64,000 bases of DNA, from positions 3,348,001-3,412,000 of the forward strand of contig NC_013194.1 of assembly GCF_000024165.1 (NCBI RefSeq). Direction: 5' to 3'. Below, piece by piece: positions 38,958 to 47,829 of the stretch (positions are counted from its first letter, which is position 1; the number at the start of each line of letters is the position of its first letter). Source of the DNA: Accumulibacter phosphatis (lineage in GTDB: Bacteria > Pseudomonadota > Gammaproteobacteria > Burkholderiales > Rhodocyclaceae). The notes beneath the pieces were generated by a model that was given only the letters and a program-made list of their open reading frames with translations, made no database searches and had not been told where the DNA came from. The translations under genes and the position numbers were made by a program.

Positions 38958-40169
38958 ATGCTGAAACTTGCGCTGCGCAATATTCTTCGCCACAAGGTGC
39001 GAACCGCCATGACTCTGGCGGTAATTGTCTTCGGGATCGTCGGCCTGATCCTCAGTGGCGGCTTTGTGAATGACATGCTCTTCCAACTGGCTGAGTCAAT
39101 CATTCGCTCTCAGTCCGGTCATTTGCAGGTTCTGAGAGTCGGCTATTTTGCAAAAGGTGGGCGCAGTCCCGATCAATACCTCATCGACCACCCGGACGAG
39201 CTACGCGAATCCGTTGCGAAGCTGCCGCTGGTCGATGACGTCATGCTGCGGATGAGTTTCTCGGGCCTTCTCAACAATGGCCGAAGCGACTGGCCGATAA
39301 TCGGCGAAGGGGTTGAGCCGGACAGGGAGGCACGACTCGGGACGCAACTGCAGATCATCGCTGGCCGCCAGCTTTCTCCGACAGACCCCTATGGCATCCT
39401 GCTTGGCGAAGGCGTGGCGCGGACCCTGAAGCTCAAGCCGGGAGACACCGCCACTGTGCTCCTCAACGCCGCCGAAGGCGCGTTGAACACACAGGAGTTC
39501 AACGTGGTTGGGGTATTTCAGAGCTTCTCCAAGGATTTCGACGCGCGCGCCGTGCGGATCCCGTTGTCGGCAGCACAGGAGTTGGTTGGCAGTCCCCGAG
39601 CCAACAGCGTGGTCGTCTCCTTGAAAGTAACGGCCGACACCGAGCGCATTGCGGCTTCCCTGCGAAACCGGCTGGCAAGTCAGGATCTGGAGATCAGAAC
39701 ATGGGAGGAACTCAACGATTTCTACAGTAGCACCGCTGCGCTCTATGAGCGTCAGTTTGGCGTGCTGCAGGGGATAATCCTGGCCATGGTGCTGTTGAGC
39801 GTCGGCAACAGCGTAAATATGAGTGTCTTCGAACGGACTGGTGAGTTCGGCACGATGATGGCCTTGGGCAACAACCGACTCCGGATATTCCAGCTGGTCG
39901 TGACCGAGAACTTCCTGCTGGGCGCTGTCGGCAGCACCCTCGGTGTGGTGGTCGGTACGGCTCTGGCATTGGGCATTTCCGCCATCGGCATTCCCATGCC
40001 ACCGCCACCCAACTCCAATATCGGCTATACGGCGACGATTCGCGTCGTGCCCTCGGTACTCGCCATTGCCTTCGCAGTGGGCATGGTGGCAACGGTGTCG
40101 GCAGCCATCTTTCCCGCCAGCCGGGTTGCCAGAACGCCGGTATCCGACGCGCTCCGGCAGAACCACTGA
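38958..40169 (+). CDS. FtsX-like ABC transporter permease 2
   Basis: A 403-aa paralogue of the preceding permease with the same layout: TM1 at about residues 18-38, a periplasmic MacB-PCD-type domain, and three C-terminal helices around MSVFERTGEFGTMMALGNNR. The two share the loop IPMPPPP between the last helices. Together they look like a LolC/LolE-style heterodimer. The start is the ATG at 38958. The 197 bp after it to the convergent gene contain no feature. Confidence 0.88.
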   Translation: MLKLALRNILRHKVRTAMTLAVIVFGIVGLILSGGFVNDMLFQLAESIIRSQSGHLQVLRVGYFAKGGRSPDQYLIDHPDELRESVAKLPLVDDVMLRMSFSGLLNNGRSDWPIIGEGVEPDREARLGTQLQIIAGRQLSPTDPYGILLGEGVARTLKLKPGDTATVLLNAAEGALNTQEFNVVGVFQSFSKDFDARAVRIPLSAAQELVGSPRANSVVVSLKVTADTERIAASLRNRLASQDLEIRTWEELNDFYSSTAALYERQFGVLQGIILAMVLLSVGNSVNMSVFERTGEFGTMMALGNNRLRIFQLVVTENFLLGAVGSTLGVVVGTALALGISAIGIPMPPPPNSNIGYTATIRVVPSVLAIAFAVGMVATVSAAIFPASRVARTPVSDALRQNH

Positions 40170-40366
40170 CAGACCATAGCTGCTCTGCGGCCAGCGCCAG
40201 CGAACAACATTGGATCTGTCTTGTGGCACTTCTCGCCACAGCCCCGCGACTGAGGCGAGTCATAGCATAGCCTTGGCCAACATCTGATCGCAGCTGGCGC
40301 AGGACCCCCTTGATCGGGCATCCTGCGCATGACGGCTATTCCTCGCGCGGGCAAATTGTTCGCCGG

Positions 40367-41566
40367 CTACCGTGTGGCAGCAATCCCAGCGGCCTGGACG
40401 CTTTCGCCACGGCTGCGCCTGCTCCTCAGCCCGAACGCCGCCAGGCCGATGCCCACCAGCAGAAGCGTGGCAGGCTCGGGAACCACCGCCAGCATCCGCT
40501 CCGCGAGGAACTCGTGCGCACGGGCGCTGGGGTGGATGGTGTCCCAGAACAGGTGCTCGTCAGGGTTGCCGCAAACCGAAACGGGGCCGGTCGGCGGCGG
40601 CGCGACGAAAAGTCCCGCCAAGCAAGGGTTCGTGACGTCCGTGAATCCGAAGTCGCCAGGAGAACCGGCGACCTCACGCAGGAATCCAAAGCTGTCAAAC
40701 CGGTGCACCGAGACGTCCGGATTCAGCAGGCTGAGCCCGTCGAGGATGCGTGCGAGCGCGTCGTCGTACAACACCGAAAAGAACGTGGCCGCCCCCGAAG
40801 CCGCTGGATTGCCGTTGGTCTCCGGCACCAGGCCGAGGTCCGGCACGTTCGGCACCAACAGATAGTCGACACCACTGGCCACCAGACCGCTGAGCACGAA
40901 CCCGATGTCCTCAATGGCCTCCGTGAGCCGCGCGGTAGCATCGCCGAGGCGGCCGACGGAAGCGAGCTCCAACACGTCACCGATATCGTTCGACCCCGAC
41001 CAGACGACAAACAGAGCCTTCGAGTCAGCCTTTCCTCCCGTGTCCGCGAGGAACTGAGCGTACTGCCCGCGCAGGCTGAACGGAGAAAAGAGGGCAGAAC
41101 CCGGCGATCCCGGCGTCGGCAAGCCGACCGGCGGCAACCCCCCCGCTACGTCGAAGGTGTGGTAGCGCGACCGCGCACCGCCGACCGCGTAGTTGGTTCC
41201 CCCGGGGGGATTCGGATCAATCCCGGGAGGGACGGCGTCGTCCCAAGGCCTCAGCCCGCGCGGAGTGAGGTCGCCTGTGGCGCCCATGTGGCCCGTGGAC
41301 TGAAGCCCGGTCCACAGCAGTTCGGAATAACTCTTGCCATTCTCGAAACGCCCCGCGCTATACAGTGGCGAAGCAACTCCGGGTAGCCCGGTCACGGGGA
41401 TCGGGATCCCCCCGGTTACCGGATTCGAAGCACCGGTCCAGTTGTACAGATTGCCATTGTCCGACAAGCTGTCCCCGAAAACGTACATGGTCGAGAAGCC
41501 GGCCAGTGCCACGGCTGGCATCGAAAGAGCAATCGCCGCGATCCAGCCGACGAAAAATTTGCGCAT
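40367..41566 (-). CDS. PEP-CTERM-anchored SGNH/GDSL esterase
   Basis: A 399-aa exported lipase/esterase. The signal peptide covers residues 1-22. The SGNH blocks are FGDSLSDNGN (block I, nucleophile serine), GGTNYAVGG (block II), WSGSNDIGD (block III) and DTIHPSARAH (block V, catalytic Asp-His). The C-terminus is a PEP-CTERM signal: VPEPATL, a hydrophobic helix and RSRRSR. It is therefore predicted to be exosortase-sorted to the surface, with a substrate such as a polymer or lipid ester. The start ATG is at 41564-41566. Single gene. Confidence 0.9.
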   Translation of the reverse strand: MRKFFVGWIAAIALSMPAVALAGFSTMYVFGDSLSDNGNLYNWTGASNPVTGGIPIPVTGLPGVASPLYSAGRFENGKSYSELLWTGLQSTGHMGATGDLTPRGLRPWDDAVPPGIDPNPPGGTNYAVGGARSRYHTFDVAGGLPPVGLPTPGSPGSALFSPFSLRGQYAQFLADTGGKADSKALFVVWSGSNDIGDVLELASVGRLGDATARLTEAIEDIGFVLSGLVASGVDYLLVPNVPDLGLVPETNGNPAASGAATFFSVLYDDALARILDGLSLLNPDVSVHRFDSFGFLREVAGSPGDFGFTDVTNPCLAGLFVAPPPTGPVSVCGNPDEHLFWDTIHPSARAHEFLAERMLAVVPEPATLLLVGIGLAAFGLRSRRSRGESVQAAGIAATR

Positions 41567-42088
41567 GTGTAAGCCCCCCCAGATGGTTACAGGATAGAAA
41601 CGCCACCAAATTCACAACCGCTGCACACGGTAACCGACCCGGCTCAGCCAGCAATCGAGCCCATCAGCACCTCTGCACCAGCGAATGCAAGAATTATGCC
41701 AAGACAACTATTTCAGTGACTTACCTGATTTCCGAGGATCGTGTGTAAAATTTTCCGACAGCCAACCGTCGCGCCGCGCACCCGGAGATGCCGTTGCCGA
41801 TATCGCGACGACTGCCCGGGCGCGCAGCCCAAGGCCTTTGGAACGGCAGCCTGTGCAAGGATGGAAGGCGCTTCCGTCATCGTAACCAACAGAATCGTGC
41901 CGACAAGCCCGCCGACGGATTGGTCAGGCGATCACCCCACCACCGAGGCAAACCCGGCTTTCGTAGGCCACCACCGATTGCCCCGGCGTGACGACTCATT
42001 GCGGCTCCGCGAAGCTTCGCCAACGGTTGCTGATTGAGGCGAGGAAGAACTCTCGCTCCTCCATCTTCGTCGCCTGCCAACCCTCCGT
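41567..42088. other. 522-bp intergenic region with an mnmA 3'-end copy
   Basis: This region holds the promoter side of the PEP-CTERM esterase and, at 41928-42016, a diverged copy of the 3' end of mnmA. The first 150 bp are comparatively AT-rich. No complete gene or RNA was recognised. Confidence 0.6.
41928..42016 (-). repeat. 89-bp direct repeat, left copy (decayed mnmA 3' end)
   Basis: This matches 42879-42967 with about seven mismatches, all in the same orientation. Read on the minus strand it encodes SFAEPQ, a stop (TGA replacing the Trp codon), then VVTPGQSVVAYESRVCLGGGVIA and a TGA. It is thus a disabled copy of the last 30 codons of mnmA, stop codon included. It frames the toxin-antitoxin pair together with the functional copy. 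Confidence 0.9.
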
Positions 42089-42403
42089 TCACTTCGCCTT
42101 GTGCAGCACTCCTTGCCTGAAGATGGCAGGTAGATCACGCGCGCCATGCAGTACTCTTTCGATGCGCACCATGTCGTCCAGCACCCGGAAGAAGACCACA
42201 TAGCGGCCCATGGGCGCCATGCGTAAACCGGGGGCAAGTTCCTCGCGGCCGGTATAGGCCAGTGGGGCATTGCCGATGCGTTGGCATTGCTCGATCAGCT
42301 GGCCGACGAAACGACGGGCGTTGGCCGGACTGTCCTTGGCAATGTAATCGCCGATGTCGAGGATGTCTTGCCGGGACTTCGGCGAGAAGGTGACCGCTAC
42401 CAT
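42089..42403 (-). CDS. RelE/ParE-family toxin
   Basis: A 104-aa basic protein of the RelE/ParE superfamily. It has SPKSRQDILDIGDYIAKDSPANARRFV near the N-terminus and GRYVVFFRVLDDMVRIERVLHGARDL near the C-terminus, the usual core helix pair and last strands. The spacing and the ILDIGDYI start look more like ParE (gyrase-directed) than RelE (ribosome-directed). Its ATG overlaps the antitoxin stop by one base. The pair lies between repeats of the mnmA end. Confidence 0.9.
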   Translation of the reverse strand: MVAVTFSPKSRQDILDIGDYIAKDSPANARRFVGQLIEQCQRIGNAPLAYTGREELAPGLRMAPMGRYVVFFRVLDDMVRIERVLHGARDLPAIFRQGVLHKAK

Positions 42404-42711
42404 CAGGCGGTGCGCTTGCCCCCAGGCTTGATGGTGGGCCCAGCTTCGGCGTAGCGGGCGTTCATTTCAGCGAGAACCTGATCGGCCGGAATGGCCGGGC
42501 CGCTGTCGATGCCATCCTGTATGGCCTGCCGCAGGTCGGAGTTCAGCCGTTCAAGCATGGCCGCATAGACATGCGGCGGTAGCAGGTAGGCCGCGGGGCG
42601 ATTGTGGTTGAGTACGGCCACAGGTTCGGAACCCGCCTGTTCCAGTACGGCGCTGGGACTGCGTTTGAGTTCAGTGATACTCACCGAGCGGGATGCAAGA
42701 ACCTGTTCCAT
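42403..42711 (-). CDS. Phd/YefM-family antitoxin
   Basis: A 102-aa antitoxin. The N-terminal SVSITELKRSPSAVLEQAG and PVAVLNHNRPAAYLLPPHVY match the Phd/YefM DNA-binding fold, and the C-terminal half is the toxin-binding tail. The start is the ATG at 42709-42711 (MEQVLASRS); a TTG six codons earlier is also open. As in other pairs the antitoxin gene is first and would autoregulate the promoter in the 163 bp upstream. Confidence 0.88.
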   Translation of the reverse strand: MEQVLASRSVSITELKRSPSAVLEQAGSEPVAVLNHNRPAAYLLPPHVYAAMLERLNSDLRQAIQDGIDSGPAIPADQVLAEMNARYAEAGPTIKPGGKRTA

Positions 42712-42874
42712 GGTGCGCCTCGTAATCAAACCAAAATAGGTACTTTATTGTGTTCATTTCATGGCGTAGAGGCAAGCGAAAGCGCCAAGACGATGCACCT
42801 TTGCATGCACGACAGGTGCGAACGGACCATGGCACCCCCGCTGGTGTCAACAAGACACTTGCGGTCGCGGTCAA

Positions 42875-43981
42875 TTACGCGATGACGCCACCACCAAGGC
42901 AAACCCGGCTTTCGTAGACCACCACCGATTGCCCCGGCGTCACGGCCCATTGCGGCTCCGCGAAGCTGATCAGACACGAGTGTGCGTCGACGTGCTCGAC
43001 CTCGCACGCGGCATCGGCCTGCCGGTAGCGCGTCTTGGCCGTATATACCCAGTGCGTGTGCGGCGGCTCGCCGGCCACCCAGGACAGGTCGCCGGCGGTC
43101 AGTTGGTCGGCGAGCAGCGCCGGATGCGCGTGCCCCTGGACGACATAGAGGACATTCGTGGCGATGTCCTTCCTGGCCACGAACCAGGCATCGTGGTCGC
43201 CACTGTCGCCGCTCTTGCCGCCCTTGACGCCGCCGATGTGCAATCCCTTGCGCTGACCGATGGTGTGGTAGGCAACGCCGTCGTGCTCGCCGAGCAGACG
43301 ATCGTCATCCAGGCCGCGAATCTCGCCCTTCTTCGGCGGCAGATAACGGAGCAGGAACTCCTTGAACGGCCGCTCGCCGATGAAGCAGATGCCGGTCGAG
43401 TCTTTCTTGAGTGCCAGATGCAGCCCGGCCGCGGCGGCCATCTTGCGAACCTCGCGCTTGTACAGGCCGGCGAGCGGGAACAGTGTCTTCGCCAGTTGTT
43501 GCTGGTTCAGGCGATGCAGGAAATAGCTCTGGTCCTTGGTCCCGTCCTCGGCCTTGAGCAACTGCCAGGCGCCCTGGAACTCGCGCACGCCGGCGTAATG
43601 ACCGGTGGCGATGCGTTCGGCGCCTATCTTCAACGCATGTTCCAGAAAGGCGCTGAACTTGATCTCCGAGTTGCACAGCACGTCCGGGTTCGGCGTGCGG
43701 CCAGCCGCATACTCGGCGAGGAAATGCGCAAATACGCGTTCGCGATACTGACTGGCGAAGTTCACGACTTCGACGTCGATCCCGATCCTGTCGGCAACGC
43801 TCAGCACATCGACCAGATCCTGACGCGAGGAGCAGTACTCGTCGGTGTCGTCGTCCTCCCAGTTCTTCATGAACAGACCGACGACATGCCAGCCCTGTTC
43901 CTTGAGCAGCAACGCCGCAACCGACGAATCGACGCCGCCGGACAGGCCGACGACCACGGTCTTTCCCTTGTTCATTGCCAT
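42875..43981 (-). CDS. mnmA: tRNA-specific 2-thiouridylase
   Basis: A 368-aa enzyme that makes 2-thiouridine at wobble position 34 of tRNA(Lys, Glu, Gln). The ATP-pyrophosphatase loop is GLSGGVDSSVAALLL (residues 12-26), the catalytic cysteines lie in LCNSEIKF and GICFIGERPF, and the central and C-terminal domains are complete. The start is ATG at 43979-43981 or, with better ribosome-site spacing to GAGG, ATG at 43973-43975. The last 30 codons exist as a second copy at 41928-42016, so this 3' end may have been replaced by an insertion event. Confidence 0.95.
   Translation of the reverse strand: MAMNKGKTVVVGLSGGVDSSVAALLLKEQGWHVVGLFMKNWEDDDTDEYCSSRQDLVDVLSVADRIGIDVEVVNFASQYRERVFAHFLAEYAAGRTPNPDVLCNSEIKFSAFLEHALKIGAERIATGHYAGVREFQGAWQLLKAEDGTKDQSYFLHRLNQQQLAKTLFPLAGLYKREVRKMAAAAGLHLALKKDSTGICFIGERPFKEFLLRYLPPKKGEIRGLDDDRLLGEHDGVAYHTIGQRKGLHIGGVKGGKSGDSGDHDAWFVARKDIATNVLYVVQGHAHPALLADQLTAGDLSWVAGEPPHTHWVYTAKTRYRQADAACEVEHVDAHSCLISFAEPQWAVTPGQSVVVYESRVCLGGGVIA
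42879..42967 (-). repeat. 89-bp direct repeat, right copy (mnmA 3' end)
   Basis: The functional copy of the repeat described at 41928-42016, lying inside mnmA and ending one codon short of its stop. The two copies are 951 bp apart start to start, and the DNA between consists of the toxin-antitoxin pair plus short flanks. Confidence 0.9.
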
Positions 43982-43988
43982 GTCCTCG

Positions 43989-44615
43989 CTAACGTTCGAC
44001 AGTCACGCCCTCGCCGGGCCCGCTCACCACGCGTGTGGACTCGCCCCCTACATCGCCCTCACCGGCGAGCCAGCGCGGCAAGGGGAGAACCACCGCCGGC
44101 TGACCGTTGTCTCGGAACCAGCTATCGACGACATGGCGCGCGGCGGCGTCAGCCGTCGCGTCATCGCCGGCGACCTCCGGCAGTTCCTCGATCTGCGCCG
44201 AATAGTGGGCATCGAACAGGAAGCGCACGCGCAGCACGGGGTCGAGTACGCGGTGAAAACGCAACCACCCACGTGCTTCCAGCAGCCGCAAGAGGCGTGT
44301 CGTCGTCGTCGAATGATCGATGCAGTCCATCCTCCCACGCACCCCATCGTCGGCGTAGTTGCCGCCGCGATCGGCGGCAATCGGCGTCTGCCGGCCAGCC
44401 CAGCCGAGCAGCCAGCCGATCGCCACCGCCAGTCTCTCGCGCTCGTCCTCAGCGCTCGCGGCGCTGCCCAGCAAGGCCCGCACGCGCGCCAGTTGCGGCT
44501 CGTCGAACTCCGCCTCGGCCTCGGCCAGGCAGCCGTAGTTGTAGCAGATCCTGACCGTCTCGGCGCGCGCAGCCACCGCGAGACAGGCCAGCACCAGGAA
44601 CAGCAGCCACCTCAT
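43989..44615 (-). CDS. exported protein of unknown function
   Basis: A 208-aa protein with a signal peptide (MRWLLFLVLACLAVAARA, residues 1-18). The conserved-looking blocks VRICYNYGC (21-29) and MDCIDHSTTTTRLLRLLEARGWLRFH (middle) carry cysteines that may pair or bind metal. I do not recognise a family. It is encoded between the Nudix gene (ATGA overlap) and mnmA (7-bp gap), so it belongs to that operon; the position gives no clear function. Confidence 0.7.
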   Translation of the reverse strand: MRWLLFLVLACLAVAARAETVRICYNYGCLAEAEAEFDEPQLARVRALLGSAASAEDERERLAVAIGWLLGWAGRQTPIAADRGGNYADDGVRGRMDCIDHSTTTTRLLRLLEARGWLRFHRVLDPVLRVRFLFDAHYSAQIEELPEVAGDDATADAAARHVVDSWFRDNGQPAVVLPLPRWLAGEGDVGGESTRVVSGPGEGVTVER

Positions 44616-45061
44616 GAGCCGTAGTGAGTCAGCAGGTCGAGCGGATAACGCCGACCGGCGAGCCAGTCCTCGATGCAGCGCAAAACCATGGGGCTGCGGT
44701 GCTGCGCCTGCCGCGCGCGGATTTCGTCGAGCGTCAGCCAGTGCGCAGCAATGATGCCCTTGTCGAGCGGCCGGTCGGGATCGACGGCGTGCGCCTCACC
44801 ACCGAAGGCAAAGCGCAGGTAAGTCAGGTCCCGGGCTTCGTTGCGGTAGTTGTAGATGCCGACCAGATATTGTGGATCCAGGGTGTAGGCGGTCTCCTCG
44901 AGAGTTTCGCGGATCACTGCAGCGATCAGCGACTCGCCGCACTCGAGGTGACCGGCCGGCTGGTTGTAACAGATACCGTACTCGGTTTCTTCCTCGACGA
45001 GCAGGAAGCGGCCGTCGCGTTCGAGCACCGAAGCAACGGTCACATTGGGTTTCCAGACCAT
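44612..45061 (-). CDS. nudJ: Nudix hydrolase (NudJ-like)
   Basis: A 149-aa Nudix phosphohydrolase. The Nudix box GHLECGESLIAAVIRETLEETA fits GX5EX7REUXEEXGU apart from the final positions, as is normal for NudJ-type enzymes. NudJ in E. coli acts on HMP-PP, nucleoside triphosphates and related pyrophosphates, and lies next to mnmA there too. The start ATG at 45059-45061 gives the standard N-terminus (MVWKPNVTVAS). Confidence 0.88.
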   Translation of the reverse strand: MVWKPNVTVASVLERDGRFLLVEEETEYGICYNQPAGHLECGESLIAAVIRETLEETAYTLDPQYLVGIYNYRNEARDLTYLRFAFGGEAHAVDPDRPLDKGIIAAHWLTLDEIRARQAQHRSPMVLRCIEDWLAGRRYPLDLLTHYGS

Positions 45062-45167
45062 GGGAGGAGCCTTGCAGGGGGAGCCAAGCTGCCATTTTAC
45101 CGCCAACCGGGGGGCGAAATCGGCTAGAATTTCCGCTTCAGGATTTCCGGCAAAGGGAGAGAAGAAC

Positions 45168-46088
45168 ATGTCCATGGCGGATCGCGACGGATTCATCTGG
45201 TACGACGGCAAGCTGGTGCCATGGCGTGAGGCAACCACCCACGTGCTGACCCATACGCTGCACTACGGCATGGGGGTTTTCGAGGGCGTGCGCGCGTACA
45301 AGGCGGAAAAGGGCACCGCCATCTTCCGCCTCAAGGAACATACCGACCGGCTGTTCAACTCGGCGTACATCTTCCAGATGAAGATGCCATACGACAAGGA
45401 AACCCTGCTGGCCGCGCAGAAGGAAGTCGTCCGAGCCAATCAGCTCGAGTCGTGCTATATCCGGCCCATCGTCTTCTACGGGTCGGAAGCGATGGGTATC
45501 GCCGCCACGGCGATCAGCACGCACGTGGCCATCGCCGCCTGGCCGTGGGGTGCCTATCTCGGCACCGAGGGGATGGAGAAGGGTATTCGCGTCAAGACCT
45601 CGTCGTTCACCCGCCATCATGTGAATATCAACATGTGCCGGTCGAAGTCGGTCGGCACCTACACCAATTCGATCCTTGCCCACCAGGAGGTGGCGCACGA
45701 CGGCTACGACGAGGCCCTGCTGCTCGACGTCGACGGCTACGTCGCCGAGGGAGCCGGCGAGAACATCTTCATCGTCAGGAACGGCAAGCTGTACACGCCG
45801 GATCTGACCTCCTGCCTCGAGGGAATCACCCGCGCTTCCGTGCTGCAACTCGCCGACGAGCTGGCCATCCCCGTAATCGAGAAGCGGATCACGCGCGACG
45901 AAGTGTATTGCGCCGACGAAGCCTTCTTCACGGGGACCGCTGCCGAGGTGACGCCGATCCGCGAACTCGACAATCGACAGATCGGCGCCGGCCACCGCGG
46001 CCCGATCACGACCCGAATCCAGAGCCTGTTCTTCGACTGCGTGAACGGCCGTGTGCCGGCGCACGACGACTGGCTCGCCTACGTTTAG
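45168..46088 (+). CDS. ilvE: branched-chain amino acid aminotransferase
   Basis: A 306-aa class IV PLP aminotransferase doing the last step of Leu, Ile and Val synthesis. It has the start FIWYDGKLVPWREATTHVL, HYGMGVFEG, the PLP lysine in CRSKSVGTYTNSI, EGAGENIF and FFTGTAAEVTP. The ATG at 45168 has GGGAG upstream; MADRD two codons later is an alternative. It is divergent from nudJ with 106 bp between, including a TAGAAT at 45124-45129 that could be a -10 element. It opens the ilvE-zinc ribbon-waaF operon. Confidence 0.94.
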   Translation: MSMADRDGFIWYDGKLVPWREATTHVLTHTLHYGMGVFEGVRAYKAEKGTAIFRLKEHTDRLFNSAYIFQMKMPYDKETLLAAQKEVVRANQLESCYIRPIVFYGSEAMGIAATAISTHVAIAAWPWGAYLGTEGMEKGIRVKTSSFTRHHVNINMCRSKSVGTYTNSILAHQEVAHDGYDEALLLDVDGYVAEGAGENIFIVRNGKLYTPDLTSCLEGITRASVLQLADELAIPVIEKRITRDEVYCADEAFFTGTAAEVTPIRELDNRQIGAGHRGPITTRIQSLFFDCVNGRVPAHDDWLAYV

Positions 46089-46110
46089 TCCAGTTTGCAA
46101 GGTTGCCGCC

Positions 46111-46308
46111 ATGTCTCAGAACACCCCGCAGAAGCCCATCGAGGTCACCGCTCGTGACCTGCCGCTGCACTGCCCGACCAAGGACGCACCGCTTTGGGCA
46201 CGGCATCCACGCGTCTTTCTCGACGTCACGCACAGCGGCGAAGTCGTCTGCCCCTACTGCAGCGCACATTACGTCTTCAAGGGCGAGTTGCCGAAGGGGC
46301 ATCACTGA
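46111..46308 (+). CDS. zinc-ribbon protein (zf-CHCC family)
   Basis: A 65-aa protein whose C-terminal part has a zinc-ribbon pattern: LHCPTKDAPLWARHPRVFL then VVCPYCSAHYVF. It matches the CHCC zinc-finger family related to the mitochondrial complex I subunit NDUFS6. The function in bacteria is not settled. The ATG at 46111 lies 23 bp after ilvE. Its place between ilvE and waaF is common in Betaproteobacteria. Confidence 0.85.
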   Translation: MSQNTPQKPIEVTARDLPLHCPTKDAPLWARHPRVFLDVTHSGEVVCPYCSAHYVFKGELPKGHH

Positions 46309-46366
46309 CCGTCTGCCGCTGCCGAGCCAGCGTCGCCCGCTCGCGTAGTCGACCCCAGCCTCAGTG

Positions 46367-47383
46367 ATGAAGGCCCTGATCGTCGCCCCGTCGTGGATCG
46401 GTGACACGGTGCTGGCGCAGCCCCTGTTCGTGCGACTGCACGAGCGGATTCCCGGCCTCCAACTCGACGCCCTGGCAGCACGCTGGGTGGCGCCCGTTCT
46501 CGAACGCATGCCGGAGATCGCACGCATTGTCGACAGCCCCTTCGCACACGGCGAGCTGTCGCTGAAAGCGCGCCACCGTCTGGCTCGCCAACTGGCCCAC
46601 GCGGGCTACGGCCAGGCCTACGTCCTGCCCAATTCACTCAAGTCGGCACTGATTCCTTTCTTTGCCGACATCCCCGAACGGATCGGCTTCATCGGCGAAA
46701 CCCGCTACGGCCTGATAAACCGGCGGCATACGCTGAACAAGGCCCTGCTGCCGCAGATGTGCGAACGCTTCGCACAGCTCGCCGAAGCGCCCGGGGCGCC
46801 ACTGCCGCGGCCCCTGCCCCTGCCACGCCTGAGCTCGAGCAGCGCCGAACGCGGCGGCACGCTGGCGTCGCTGGGCCTCAACCTGCCGGCAAAGCTCGCC
46901 GTCTTCTGCCCGGGCGCCGAGTATGGTCCGGCCAAACGCTGGCCGGCACGGCACTTCGCGACGCTGGCCAATGCTCTGGCCGACCGGGGCTTCGCCGTCT
47001 GGCTACTCGGCTCGCCCAAGGACCGTGCCATCGGCGACGAGATCGTCAGCCTGTCCGGCTCGGCCGGGCTGCCGCTGAACCTCTGCGGAGCGACCTCGCT
47101 GACCCAGGCGATCGACCTGCTGGCTGCCGCCTCCTTTGTCGTCTGTAACGACTCCGGACTGATGCACGTCGCCGCCGCCCTCGACCGGCCGCTGATTGCC
47201 GTCTATGGTTCGTCCTCGCCAGGCTTCACGCCGCCACTCTCGCGCCAGGCGAGGGTCATCAGTCTGGCGCTCGAATGCAGCCCCTGCTTCAAGCGCGAGT
47301 GTCCGCTGGGGCATCTGGATTGCCTCAACAAGCTGGACCCGCAACGGGTTCTCGCCGCCTGCCTGGAGGGTCTGCCGGCATGA
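46367..47383 (+). CDS. waaF: ADP-heptose:LPS heptosyltransferase II
   Basis: A 338-aa GT9-family glycosyltransferase that adds the second heptose to the LPS inner core, using the ADP-heptose made by the hld genes at the start of the window. It has APSWIGDTVLAQPLF at the N-terminus, FCPGAEYGPAKRWP in the middle and CNDSGLMHVAAALDRPLIAVYGSSSPGFTPP at the nucleotide site. ATG at 46367 was chosen over GTG at 46364. Its stop overlaps the next start (ATGA). Confidence 0.94.
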   Translation: MKALIVAPSWIGDTVLAQPLFVRLHERIPGLQLDALAARWVAPVLERMPEIARIVDSPFAHGELSLKARHRLARQLAHAGYGQAYVLPNSLKSALIPFFADIPERIGFIGETRYGLINRRHTLNKALLPQMCERFAQLAEAPGAPLPRPLPLPRLSSSSAERGGTLASLGLNLPAKLAVFCPGAEYGPAKRWPARHFATLANALADRGFAVWLLGSPKDRAIGDEIVSLSGSAGLPLNLCGATSLTQAIDLLAAASFVVCNDSGLMHVAAALDRPLIAVYGSSSPGFTPPLSRQARVISLALECSPCFKRECPLGHLDCLNKLDPQRVLAACLEGLPA

Positions 47384-47829
47384 TGGCGGTTTTTGCCACC
47401 CCGGAGGACGTCGAGGCGACCTTCTACGAAGCCATCGCCCGCGCCGATCTGGCGGCCTTGATGAGCGTCTGGGCTGACGACGAAGAGATCGTCTGCATCC
47501 ACCCGACCGGCCAGCGCCTGACCGGTGCCGCGGCGATCCGCGACAGCTGGCGCGCAATCTTCACCAACAACCCGCAGTTGACGGTGCGTCTGTCGCGCGC
47601 CGTCCGCTGGAGCGGCATGTTGCTGGCCGTACACAACGTTGTCGAAACGCTCTACATCGGCGACGAGCGCAAGCCGCATGGGCCGATGCTCGCCACCAAC
47701 GTCTTCCAGCGCGGTGCGAGCGGCTGGCGCCTGCTGGCGCACCATGCATCGACCGCTGCCGACAGGGACGCCGCCGAGACACCGGGAAGCAGCGGCAGCG
47801 ACGGGGCAACGCCACGGACCCTGCATTGA
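47380..47829 (+). CDS. SnoaL/NTF2-like protein
   Basis: A 149-aa cystatin-like cone-fold protein of the NTF2/SnoaL superfamily: EDVEATFYEAIARADLAALMSVWADD, CIHPTGQRLTGAAAIRDSW and GWRLLAHHAST. This resembles the DUF4440/ketosteroid isomerase-like group, where the pocket may bind a small molecule. No catalytic assignment is possible. It is coupled to waaF by ATGA and to the next gene by TTGA. Confidence 0.8.
   Translation: MMAVFATPEDVEATFYEAIARADLAALMSVWADDEEIVCIHPTGQRLTGAAAIRDSWRAIFTNNPQLTVRLSRAVRWSGMLLAVHNVVETLYIGDERKPHGPMLATNVFQRGASGWRLLAHHASTAADRDAAETPGSSGSDGATPRTLH

Noticed and set aside
41928..42088. Left mnmA repeat as a small separate gene
   Set aside because: It has a stop in the middle and only reproduces the end of MnmA; it is a gene remnant.
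45124..45129. TAGAAT as the ilvE -10 element
   Set aside because: No -35 sequence could be placed at 16-18 bp, so it is mentioned in the ilvE entry but not listed as a promoter.
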